A DNA stretch of 21,804 nucleotides from CAYWNA01 sp964459305 (GTDB lineage Bacteria > Planctomycetota > Planctomycetia > Pirellulales > Pirellulaceae): the NCBI GenBank assembly GCA_964459305.1, contig CAYWNA010000228.1:1-21804 (forward strand), given 5' to 3'. The notes under the pieces were generated by a model. The model searched no databases and was not told the origin of the DNA. It saw nothing but the letters and a program-made list of their open reading frames with translations. Positions 6,077 through 13,833 of the stretch are shown here, one piece after another (the first letter of the stretch is position 1; every line of letters begins with the position of its first letter). The position numbers and the translations under genes are program-made.

Positions 6077-8740
6077 ATGTTTACGCGATTGACCGTGCGG
6101 TGGCCCAAAGCTGTTCCCGTGGCACGACGACGGACCGCGACCCTGCTTGCCGCCGTGACCTGGACTTGCTGTATTGGGGACGCTCGAGCCGAAGAGGCCC
6201 CGTCGCTGCTTGATGCGGCCCGGCAAGACGGCGAAGTCGAAATCGGGCGATTTCATGATGACATCCGAAAATGGGACCTGAGCGACGTGCGCGTGCACTG
6301 GCGCGGTGCACCGTACCGTCCCGTTCGCTGCGCCGATCCTGCCGGCGATGCCCTGTACCATCTCTGGCTCGACGATGCGGGCCGGGTCGTCACCGAACGG
6401 CAGCGGATCGAGGAGCTCTTCACGGCGCTGCTGTTCTTGCCGGCGACCACGCCCGACGAGCTCGCCGAGGCCGCCCAAAAAGCCAAGGAGAGAGCCGCGA
6501 GTTACGCGGAAGAGGCGGGGACGTATCAAGAACTCGCTGGCGAGGCCACGGCCGTTCAAGTGGCCAGCCAGGTCTTTTCGGCATATCTATCACCGGCTGG
6601 CCCCTTGGATGCGGCGATCACCACGCGAAGCTGCCTCAACCTGTTCGCCGATCTGATGCGGCTGCACGGCAACGAGCCGGAATTGACCGAGGCCGGGGTG
6701 CGCGACATGCTCAAGGAGCAGAAGACCAGCGTGCTGGACCAGATGCTGGGGTTTCGTGACAGCGCGTCCACCATCAACTCGGTGGTCGACGTCGGCCGGC
6801 AGATTCGGGACCGGCACGATCTGGCCAAGGCCGTGCGAGCCGAAACGAACTTGTTGCGCAGATTTCGCATCCGCGGCACGCTCAAGAGCATGGATGGGAA
6901 GCTCAAGACCGACCTGCGCGACCTGGGCTGGTCCACCTTCACAAGCATCGAGGCGACCGACAAGATCGCCCAGCAGGCCATCGAATTCACGCTGATGAAC
7001 CGTACGGCCGCCACGTGCCGGCAGAAGCTGGCCGATCTGTACGACAAAGCCGCCCGTGGGCGAGTCGAATCGGCCGAGGAGCTGCAATTGCTCGCGATCT
7101 GGGTGCCGATGACCGTCGAGCTGCGTTTGGCCCTGTTGGAACGGTATCTCAAGGCTTATCGCGATCGCAAGAAGACGATTTCCGGCAAGATCGGCGACGT
7201 GGTGCAGAGCCTCAAGGGTGTCGATGTGGAGGCCGAGGCCGCCGATGCGATCGTCAAGAACCGCGAACTCTTGGCGACGGAGCGAGAATGGTACCGCCGG
7301 TCGCTGGTCAGTGCGGCCGTGGAGACCGAAGCGACCGTCGCGGCCATCGAGTGGCTCAAACGCTCGCAAGCGATCGTCGACGAGTCGCCTCCCGAGCGCG
7401 GCCGCGCCATGCGGTCTGAGTTCGGCCCGGTCGCCGGCGACAAGAGCGACCAGGAATTTGAGTTCGATGTGCCCGACGACGTGAACCGTGTCGAGGTGTC
7501 CATTGATGGGAACCGGTACGGCGGGCAATCTGGCGAGCTGCGAATAAACGGCGAACGGGCGTGGAATTTCTCCAAGATGGACGCGCAGAAGAGGGCGATC
7601 TTCTACGACGTCCTGCGCAGCTTTGAAGAGCTTGAATCGGACGGCAAAGGCCGCGCGAGCGACGTTACGCGTCTGTGCCAACTGGGCACCAACAAACTGC
7701 GCTGGCGACACGAAACGGACGGCCCGGGCGGTAAAGTGGCGGTGACGGTTCATCATGGCGGGGTCTACACCGAGTGGCCTTTTCCGCCGCGGAATGCAGC
7801 CCAACGGCAGAAAGAGACCGCTGGGGCTATGAACGTGAAGCTCCGCACCGACGTGCCGCTTGGCGAGGCCGATCCGCTGGAGATGATCTTGGTTCCACCG
7901 GGCGAGTTCGTCATGGGCTCGCCGGAGAAGAAAGCCGAACGCGGAGAACGGCCAGCCCAGCGAGTTCGTCTGACACGGCCGTTCTATCTGGGCGTGTGCG
8001 AAGTCACCCGGGCGCAGTTTTTCGCAGTGATGGGCTACGATCCGACGAGCGAAGGCTCCCAGGGCACCGGCGTTGAGGCCCGCAAGCAGGCCGCTCGATT
8101 CCCGGTGACCGATGTCTCGTGGTTCGAGGCCATCGACTTCTGTAACCGGCTGAGCGTGCGCGAAGGACTGCCCCTGATCTACCGATTGTGGGACGAGAAA
8201 CGCGACGATCGTGGGCGGCTCGACTTTGCCCGTGTGGATGGAGTGGACCAAGGCCCGGGGTACCGGCTGCCCACCGAAGCCGAATGGGAATACGCCTGTC
8301 GGGCCGGCAGTGGCGGCAAGGACTTCTGTGGCGGCTCGCCGTTGGCTTGGTGTGCATGGTACACGCCCAGCGACACCGATCGCGACGACCGTCGCGAGTA
8401 TCCCCATCCGGTCGCCGGCAAGCGGCCCAATCCCTTCGGACTGTGCGATATGCTGGGCAACGTGTCGGAATGGTGCCTCGACGGGTACCTGCGAGACCGC
8501 TATCGCCGCTTGGACGATGACCTCAACTGGATCGATCCGGCCCTCGCCAGTTGCGGTAGGGTCTGGTACTTCAATACGGACTACCAGGAGGACGATTACC
8601 GTCCGGCCCGTGTCGCCCGCGGCGGCGACTGGGATTGTCCTGCCGACCAACTCTACCCCGCGATGCGGTCCTATGGCTCGCCCTACGCCACGGTTCGCGA
8701 CCTGGGTCTCCGGATTGCCCGAACGTGCCCGGACGAGTAG
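6077..8740 (+). CDS. Exported protein with C-terminal FGE-sulfatase (SUMF1-like) domain
   Basis: An 887-residue protein. A basic N-terminus (RWPKAVPVARRR), a hydrophobic stretch and DARA before EEA indicate a signal peptide of about 40 residues. Residues 40-590 are mostly charged, helix-rich sequence with no family I recognise; a short section near 460-520 (FDVPDDVNRVEVSIDG) looks beta-rich. Residues 596-885 form a formylglycine-generating-enzyme-like domain: MILVPPGEFVMGSPE, RPFYLGVCEVTRAQF, VSWFEAIDFCNRLS, YRLPTEAEWEYACRAG (729-744), GNVSEWC (794-800) and ARGGDWDC ending at Cys854. Authentic FGE uses a cysteine pair near the RGG segment; only Cys854 is visible there, so oxidase activity on sulfatases is doubtful and a binding or carbohydrate-related role is possible. 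No sulfatase gene is in the window. Likely monocistronic. Confidence 0.85.
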   Translation: MFTRLTVRWPKAVPVARRRTATLLAAVTWTCCIGDARAEEAPSLLDAARQDGEVEIGRFHDDIRKWDLSDVRVHWRGAPYRPVRCADPAGDALYHLWLDDAGRVVTERQRIEELFTALLFLPATTPDELAEAAQKAKERAASYAEEAGTYQELAGEATAVQVASQVFSAYLSPAGPLDAAITTRSCLNLFADLMRLHGNEPELTEAGVRDMLKEQKTSVLDQMLGFRDSASTINSVVDVGRQIRDRHDLAKAVRAETNLLRRFRIRGTLKSMDGKLKTDLRDLGWSTFTSIEATDKIAQQAIEFTLMNRTAATCRQKLADLYDKAARGRVESAEELQLLAIWVPMTVELRLALLERYLKAYRDRKKTISGKIGDVVQSLKGVDVEAEAADAIVKNRELLATEREWYRRSLVSAAVETEATVAAIEWLKRSQAIVDESPPERGRAMRSEFGPVAGDKSDQEFEFDVPDDVNRVEVSIDGNRYGGQSGELRINGERAWNFSKMDAQKRAIFYDVLRSFEELESDGKGRASDVTRLCQLGTNKLRWRHETDGPGGKVAVTVHHGGVYTEWPFPPRNAAQRQKETAGAMNVKLRTDVPLGEADPLEMILVPPGEFVMGSPEKKAERGERPAQRVRLTRPFYLGVCEVTRAQFFAVMGYDPTSEGSQGTGVEARKQAARFPVTDVSWFEAIDFCNRLSVREGLPLIYRLWDEKRDDRGRLDFARVDGVDQGPGYRLPTEAEWEYACRAGSGGKDFCGGSPLAWCAWYTPSDTDRDDRREYPHPVAGKRPNPFGLCDMLGNVSEWCLDGYLRDRYRRLDDDLNWIDPALASCGRVWYFNTDYQEDDYRPARVARGGDWDCPADQLYPAMRSYGSPYATVRDLGLRIARTCPDE

Positions 8741-8775
8741 AACGCTCCCGGTGGAAACTGACTCGCATAGCCCGA

Positions 8776-8826
8776 AGGCGATGGCGTGTGCTGCGCGTGG
8801 ACGATCCACACCGCTGTCCATCGCCT
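8776..8826. terminator. Possible bidirectional hairpin between convergent genes
   Basis: AGGCGATGG (8776-8784) pairs perfectly with CCATCGCCT (8818-8826), and an inner GTGGA/TCCAC pair (8797-8809) can close the loop. It lies between the stop codons of the FGE-like gene (8740) and the convergent protease gene (8863). No T-run follows, so it would be Rho-assisted or only a roadblock. Confidence 0.3.
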
Positions 8827-8862
8827 TTGGCTTCGGACAAGACGAGCAGATCGGTCGCGTGC

Positions 8863-9942
8863 TCAGCGGAAGAATCCTGATTTCTGCAACTGGCGTATTT
8901 CTCCAGGAAGGAGGATTGCGTCGGGAGGCACGGCGGTCTGCATAATCGACTGGTGACGCCGAGGATGCCTGGGATTGGTGTCGTTGGTGTGTCCCAGGCC
9001 GAATGTGTGCCCCAATTCGTGTCCGATGGCATAGGCGACGCCGGCGGATCGTTCGCTCAGCCGTCCGGCGCGGGGGCATTGAATGCTGCTGGCGTATGCC
9101 GGAACCACGGCAAAGGCTCCAGCCGCCGCCGCGCCTTGCCAGACGTCCGGACTGTCACCCGTGTACGGCGCGAGTACGACGCGAACTTTGTCGCCAGGCG
9201 GCGGGAGGTGGCGTCCGTATTCCCCGGTAGCTGTGTGAAACAGGTCGAATCGGTATCTGTCCTCAGTGGTTTTACGACAGGTATCGTTCCACTGCGACGA
9301 ATTGCGGCCTGACAGAACGATCAATGGCTGGAGCAGCCGGAAGGTCGCGCCGGCACGCCGTCGATACCACATCTGTACTCTGGCCAGTACCGAGCGGTAA
9401 CGATCCAGTCCGCGTGCAACTCCAGCGACATCGAAGAATCGATCCGATGACACCAGCATCACGGGCAAAACCTGGTGATGCAATTCATCGATCCGCAACG
9501 CCTTCCAGTCGTACAGGCCAAGCCCGGTAATCACCAGTCGCCATGAACGGCCGTACTGCCGCGATACCGCTCGTACGAGATCCAGGGACAAGTGCTTGCC
9601 GCCTACTACCGCTTTCCAGTCGTATAGATGTCTGCCCGTCGTCGTCACCTGGGCTGCGTGCCCCCATTGTTCCCGCGCCGCACGACCGAGGTCGATGGGC
9701 CGATACTGGCGGGTCTCAAACAATGCCGAGTCCGCAGATGGGGCGCTCAGTGCGCTGCTCTGGGCAGGCGACCACAACGCGCATCCAATCGCATTCGTCG
9801 CAACGAACCTGAGGAAGTTCCGCCGCGTGAACAAAATGGGACGCTTGATTTCACCACCCACGTCACTGTCGACCGATCGGCCAATTCTGTTTCTGCATGT
9901 CGGTCGGGTGCCGACGTCTCGTCGTGCCGCGTGTATCATCAT
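8863..9942 (-). CDS. Tat-signal metzincin-like zinc metalloprotease
   Basis: A 359-residue protein. The motif HELGHTFGLGH (residues 308-318) fits the metzincin consensus HExxHxxGxxH, with His308, His312 and His318 as zinc ligands and Glu309 as catalytic base. About 16 residues later SIM (Met334) fits the Met-turn. The N-terminus holds TRRNFLRF (twin arginines at 40-41) followed by a hydrophobic stretch, a Tat-type export signal. Between them is an unrecognised domain containing a tandem duplication: residues 89-113 and 126-150 align without gaps and both end in LYDWKA. The ATG at 9942 has GGGGAG 5 bases ahead; a GTG at 9948 is an alternative. Thus a secreted or envelope peptidase is predicted; the substrate is unknown. 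It may be an exotic metzincin branch, since I cannot place it in a named family. Confidence 0.75.
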   Translation of the reverse strand: MMIHAARRDVGTRPTCRNRIGRSVDSDVGGEIKRPILFTRRNFLRFVATNAIGCALWSPAQSSALSAPSADSALFETRQYRPIDLGRAAREQWGHAAQVTTTGRHLYDWKAVVGGKHLSLDLVRAVSRQYGRSWRLVITGLGLYDWKALRIDELHHQVLPVMLVSSDRFFDVAGVARGLDRYRSVLARVQMWYRRRAGATFRLLQPLIVLSGRNSSQWNDTCRKTTEDRYRFDLFHTATGEYGRHLPPPGDKVRVVLAPYTGDSPDVWQGAAAAGAFAVVPAYASSIQCPRAGRLSERSAGVAYAIGHELGHTFGLGHTNDTNPRHPRRHQSIMQTAVPPDAILLPGEIRQLQKSGFFR

Positions 9943-10203
9943 ACCCACTCCCCATAGTGACGTGAAACAACAATGCAGTCTACGTGTACGACTAGTCCTG
10001 CTCGTGATATGCCCATTGACCGCACAAGACCGTCAGGGCGACTGGAGTTCTTTCAGCTTTCTTGCCACAAAGGCCAAGCAACTCGTCCCGCGGAAACGTC
10101 GCTACGTCCCCCAGGAACGGCGGATGCTGGACCACGTGCCGCTCTCACGGTACGATTGACGTCGCCGTGCAAGGCTGGGAGTCCTATCACCTTTGTTTGC
10201 TGT

Positions 10204-10209
10204 AGGAGG
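10204..10209 (+). promoter_or_regulatory. Ribosome binding site deciding a GTG start
   Basis: AGGAGG lies 6 bases ahead of the GTG at 10216. It supports this start over the upstream ATG at 9973, which would add about 81 residues with no family similarity. The stretch 9943-10215 otherwise holds no gene I can support. Confidence 0.75.
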
Positions 10210-10215
10210 CATTCC

Positions 10216-11736
10216 GTGACATCCAATCTAAATCGCCGCACGTTTATGGGGTCCGCCGTCGCATCGGGCGTTTTTACTGTCGTTCCGAGACATGTCTTGG
10301 GCGGAACCGGATACGTCGCTCCCAGCGACAAGATCACGCTGGCCAACATTGGCATGGGCACGCAGGCGTTCCGCGAGTTGGGCGGTCTGCTCGACGATCC
10401 GGGGATACAGATCGTCGCGGTGTGCGATCCGAACACGGACAGCAGTGATTATGTGGAGTGGGGCAAGGGCGGCATCCGAAACACGATACGAAGGTACCTT
10501 GGCAAGCCGACGTGGCGAGAAGACGACAACGGCTGTCCCGGAGGCCGAGAGGTGGGACGGGAGGTCGTGGACACGTACCACGCCAACCAGAGGAACGCGG
10601 AGAACTTCAAGGCGTGTTCCGCCTATGCCGACTATCGGGAACTGCTGGAAGAAGAGAAGGACTTGGACGCTGTCAAGATCATGACGCCCGATCATCTTCA
10701 CGCGACTATCTCCGTCGCGGCGATGAACAAGGGCAAGCATGTCGTGGTGCACAAACCACTGGCCAACCGGGTGTACGAAGGAAGACTCGTCGTCGAAACG
10801 GCCCGGAAAACGAAAGTGGCGACGCACTTGCTGGCTTATGGCAGTGGAACCGGCAATGGGTCGATTGCGGAACGGATCAAAGAGGGAGTCATCGGTTCGC
10901 TTCGTGAAGTACATAACTGGACGAACCGGCCCGTGTGGCCTCAATACACAGAGATTCCCACGGACACGCCGCCCGTTCCCAAGGGTCTCGACTGGGATCT
11001 GTGGCTGGGACCTGCGGTCGACCGTCCCTACCATCCACATTACACGCACACGGTATTCCGCGGCTGGTACGATTTCGGCGGCGGCTCGATGGCGGACATG
11101 GGGATCTATAGTCTGTGGCCCGTATTCACGACGCTGAACCTGGGCGTTCCAGAGAGCGCCGAGGCATGGGCGACCCATACCTGCTCGATCGTGGATCTAG
11201 TCAGTCGCCCCGCAAAGAACGACTTCTCGTACCCAACCGCCTGCACCCTCCGTTTCGAGTTCGCGGCGCGAGACAATGCGCCCGCCCTGGATCTGTTCTG
11301 GTACGATGGAGGCATGAAACCGCGCCTGCCCGCGGAGGTCGAGGCACACGATGTCGAGATTCCTAGAGAGGGCATCCTGTTTGTCGGTGACCAGGGAACG
11401 ATCATGGGAGGTTTCCACGGGCAAAACCCTCAACTGTTCGCCAAGGGCAAGAGTGAGCCCCTCTGGAAAGGAGGGACTCCGCCACAGGACGCCGGGCGAG
11501 GACGAACGCGGTCAGGCGGACGTCACAGCCCTTGGCTGGAGGAAGTCAAAGGGGGCGAACAATCGCCGGGCAGTTTCCTGAATGCGGGGCCGATTACGGA
11601 TACCGTCAACTTGGGAACCGTTGCGCTGCGAGCGGGGAAGAAAGTGTTGTTCGATAGCCAGAACATGAAGATCACGAACGTTGCTGACGCGAACAAGTAC
11701 CTGCGCCGCGAATACCGGAAGGGCTGGGAACTCTGA
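10216..11736 (+). CDS. Tat-exported Gfo/Idh/MocA-family oxidoreductase
   Basis: A 506-residue NAD(P)-dependent oxidoreductase. It opens with NRRTFM (twin arginines at 7-8) and a short hydrophobic stretch, a Tat signal as in many planctomycete members of this family. The Rossmann motif is IGMGTQA (45-51), with VCDPN at the end of the second strand binding the cofactor ribose. The family signature normally written EKPLA reads HKPLA here; the catalytic-site lysine (Lys180) is retained. DHLHATISVAAMNKGKHV and the C-terminal VNLGTVALRAGKKVLFD segment are typical. The family acts on sugars, inositols and derived carbohydrates; the substrate cannot be read from sequence. The GTG start is fixed by AGGAGG. 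It converges with the flavin oxidoreductase gene, leaving 22 bases between stop codons. Confidence 0.9.
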   Translation: MTSNLNRRTFMGSAVASGVFTVVPRHVLGGTGYVAPSDKITLANIGMGTQAFRELGGLLDDPGIQIVAVCDPNTDSSDYVEWGKGGIRNTIRRYLGKPTWREDDNGCPGGREVGREVVDTYHANQRNAENFKACSAYADYRELLEEEKDLDAVKIMTPDHLHATISVAAMNKGKHVVVHKPLANRVYEGRLVVETARKTKVATHLLAYGSGTGNGSIAERIKEGVIGSLREVHNWTNRPVWPQYTEIPTDTPPVPKGLDWDLWLGPAVDRPYHPHYTHTVFRGWYDFGGGSMADMGIYSLWPVFTTLNLGVPESAEAWATHTCSIVDLVSRPAKNDFSYPTACTLRFEFAARDNAPALDLFWYDGGMKPRLPAEVEAHDVEIPREGILFVGDQGTIMGGFHGQNPQLFAKGKSEPLWKGGTPPQDAGRGRTRSGGRHSPWLEEVKGGEQSPGSFLNAGPITDTVNLGTVALRAGKKVLFDSQNMKITNVADANKYLRREYRKGWEL

Positions 11737-11758
11737 GTGACAAACGGCGTGGTCTTTG

Positions 11759-12877
11759 TCATGGTCTTCCAGACTGGTGTCTCCGTTCCGCCACACAGTA
11801 CATTCCCTCACCTCCGCGAATCGGCGTGTGGCATTGGCCGCAGGATCCGCATTGCGATTTGCGATGGTCGCCGGCTTTCCAGCGAGCGACCAGTTCGGGC
11901 TCCCGAATCAGTGGCCGGCACAGTGCAACATAATCGGCAAGACCGCTTTCGATCAATTCCTCTGCCACTTCGTAAGACCGAATGCCTCCCACAAGGATCA
12001 GTGGCACGCCAATCTTCTCCTTGTACTGTCGGGCGGCGTCCCGGTAGTACACCTCTTCCTCTTTTGTTAGCGGCGTCCCTACTCTCACCGGGTTTTGGTC
12101 GCCGACGGGATCGGTCGTCCCGCCGCTAAGTTCGATTGCGTCGATCCCCGCGTCTTCGAGGATCTTTGCCACCTGCAACATGTCATCAACGGTCAGGCCA
12201 CCGTCGAGGAAATCTTCCGAATTGATCTTGGCCAAGATGGGAACCGAGTCCTCTAGGGAACTTCTTATCCCTTCGAAGATCTTCAGGACGATTCGAGCCC
12301 TGTTTTCGACGCATCCCCCGTACTCGTCGGTGCGTCTGTTGAAGTAGGGGGACAGGAATTGCGACAAAAGGTAACTGTGCGCCAGGTGGATCTGCACGCC
12401 GTCGAATCCCGCATTTCCGCCACGCTTGGCCGCATCAATGAACGACTGTATCACTCGGTCGATCTCTTCGAGCGTCATGGCTCGCGCCGACTCATTTGGC
12501 ATGCTGCACAAGCTGGACGGACCCACCGCGTCAGAATTCGTCAGGGGGGTCGCCGACCGTACGCCTGCGTGACCAATCTGCAGAAGGATCTTGCTCCCGT
12601 GGTCGTGGGCCGCTTCGACCATCCGTCGCATACCATCGATGAACTTGTCCTCGTAGACCGCGAGCTGCTTGATGCTGGATCGTCCCTCGGGACTGACGAA
12701 AGAGTGGCTGGAAATGATCAAGCCGACCTCACCCTTGGCTAATTCCGTAGTGACATCAACGATTTCGGCTGTGCAGGTGCCGTCATCGGCGGCCATACCC
12801 TCCCATGTCGCCGAGCGAACGAACCGGTTCTTCAGCGTCATGCCACGGATTGATGTAGCTTCGAAGGGTGTTGGCAT
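11759..12877 (-). CDS. NADH:flavin oxidoreductase, Old Yellow Enzyme family
   Basis: A 372-residue FMN-dependent TIM-barrel enzyme. Hallmarks: LKNRFVRSATWEGMA near the N-terminus, LLQIGHAGVRS, the active-site pair His164/His167 in VQIHLAHSYLLSQFLSP, and the signature NRRTDEYGG (180-188) with ENRAR, then LVGGIRS for phosphate binding. The C-terminus carries four cysteines, Cys343, Cys346, Cys349 and Cys361 (CGSCGQC...YC), resembling the cluster-binding cysteines of 2,4-dienoyl-CoA-reductase-type members, so an iron-sulfur cluster is possible. The additional FAD/NAD domains of those longer enzymes are absent; the protein ends right after the cysteines, as in single-domain members. The start at 12877 has AGGAAAGG ahead; 20 residues from an upstream in-frame start are dropped. 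It probably reduces an activated alkene or carbonyl; the substrate is unknown. Confidence 0.9.
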   Translation of the reverse strand: MPTPFEATSIRGMTLKNRFVRSATWEGMAADDGTCTAEIVDVTTELAKGEVGLIISSHSFVSPEGRSSIKQLAVYEDKFIDGMRRMVEAAHDHGSKILLQIGHAGVRSATPLTNSDAVGPSSLCSMPNESARAMTLEEIDRVIQSFIDAAKRGGNAGFDGVQIHLAHSYLLSQFLSPYFNRRTDEYGGCVENRARIVLKIFEGIRSSLEDSVPILAKINSEDFLDGGLTVDDMLQVAKILEDAGIDAIELSGGTTDPVGDQNPVRVGTPLTKEEEVYYRDAARQYKEKIGVPLILVGGIRSYEVAEELIESGLADYVALCRPLIREPELVARWKAGDHRKSQCGSCGQCHTPIRGGEGMYCVAERRHQSGRP

Positions 12878-13190
12878 AGTGAAGCCTTTCCTGATCCGCG
12901 TGCGTCCAAGCAGGCCGATACATCGCGCCGGAAGCACAAGCCAACGTAGGCATGGTGGAGTATCCGGTCACGATCCACGGCTGACTGGTATTGGAGGTTT
13001 TGGGCGGGACCCTCCATCATCACGGTAGACCCGCAGTGTGAACAGGCTTCCTGCTGGAAAAATCTGAAAAAACCTCAACAGCTGACACATGAATTGCCCT
13101 TCCCGCCAAAACCACAGACACCCGGCGGGTCGCCCGGACACACGCTGTCACATCAAATCTGTTTTTCTGAGAACAATTCGCGTTTGGGGC
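12878..13190. other. Intergenic region between divergent genes
   Basis: This stretch separates the start of the flavin oxidoreductase (minus) from the promoter of the zinc-ribbon STAS pair (plus). It contains A-rich tracts near 13060-13075 and a short GGAGG/CCTCC dyad near 12995-13016. I see no convincing gene, RNA or promoter in it; open frames across it are not protein-like. Confidence 0.5.
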
Positions 13191-13219
13191 TTCATTCGCA
13201 TTGCGCACAAGTTTAGAAT
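13191..13219 (+). promoter_or_regulatory. Candidate promoter for the STAS gene pair
   Basis: TTCATT (13191-13196), a 17-base spacer, then TAGAAT (13214-13219). The -10 is the same hexamer as in the candidate promoter of the beta-propeller gene. The predicted leader before the ATG at 13297 is about 70 bases. Confidence 0.35.
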
Positions 13220-13296
13220 GGACGTCATTGTCGGTCTCGACCATCTTGTCTCGCATGAAGTGAAGCCAACGAGCAATCGCAACCGTCTTCACCACG

Positions 13297-13752
13297 ATGA
13301 ACACGTTTTCCGAGAAGTCGACCAGCACGCTCTCCAACTGCCCGTTGTGCAGTGTTGTGCTGCCGCTCGGCACACGTACGCCGCCGTTTGATGCTCCCTG
13401 CCCGCACTGCGGGTATGTGCTGTGGTGCTCGAAGAAGACCGTCGGAGATGTGGTCGTTCTTGAGGTCACACCTGGCATCACGCCGGAACATGAGGACATC
13501 GAACGTGTGTCCGAGGCGCTCGTCGGTTCTGGCGGTGTCGTACGTGTCATCGTCGACCTATCCGACGTTGGTCTCATCAGCAGCGTGTTTGCGGCCAGGC
13601 TGGTGGCACTGAACAAGCGGATACGGACTGCCAAGGGCAGGCTCATTCTGTGCGGGATGAATCAGCTCGTGCGGGAAACGTTCCAGGGATGCAGGCTGGA
13701 CCGGCTTTTCGAGATATCTGACGACGAGAAGGCCGCCTTGGCGAGTCTTTGA
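13297..13752 (+). CDS. Zinc-ribbon plus STAS-domain protein, first of a tandem pair
   Basis: A 151-residue cytoplasmic protein. An N-terminal zinc ribbon has Cys15, Cys18, Cys35 and Cys38 (CPLC...CPHCG, 16 residues between pairs). Residues about 48-150 form a STAS domain of the anti-sigma-factor-antagonist type: DVVVLEV, VRVIVDLSDVGLISSVFAARLVALNKRI and GRLILCGM match its strand-loop-helix order. In characterised antagonists the phosphorylated serine follows an aspartate in DSSG; here the segment is ISSV, keeping Ser95 and Ser96 but losing the Asp and Gly, so switching by a RsbW/SpoIIAB-type kinase is uncertain. No Shine-Dalgarno sequence is visible ahead of the ATG. No cognate kinase, phosphatase or sigma factor lies nearby. 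It is followed 81 bases later by a paralogue. Confidence 0.8.
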   Translation: MNTFSEKSTSTLSNCPLCSVVLPLGTRTPPFDAPCPHCGYVLWCSKKTVGDVVVLEVTPGITPEHEDIERVSEALVGSGGVVRVIVDLSDVGLISSVFAARLVALNKRIRTAKGRLILCGMNQLVRETFQGCRLDRLFEISDDEKAALASL

Positions 13753-13833
13753 TCAAGGAAGGTCGCATTGCTTGGCCAGCGAGCACGTTAAGGCACTCAG
13801 ACCGACTCCGGCTTTCCAGCGGTTATCGCCTCA

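Noticed and set aside
6590..9079. An 829-codon open frame on the minus strand opposite the FGE-like gene
   Set aside because: It is antisense to a gene with clear family motifs and good ribosome site. Long antisense frames are expected from the codon bias of GC-rich genes. Its sequence is rich in Arg, Pro, His and Gly with no recognisable domain.
9973..10215. Upstream extension of the Gfo/Idh/MocA frame from an ATG at 9973
   Set aside because: The added residues have no family similarity, while AGGAGG precedes the GTG at 10216 and a Tat signal starts immediately after it.
13020..13646. A 208-codon minus-strand frame opposite the first STAS gene
   Set aside because: It is antisense to a zinc-ribbon/STAS protein with clear motifs, and its own translation is Ser/Thr/Arg-rich without domain character.
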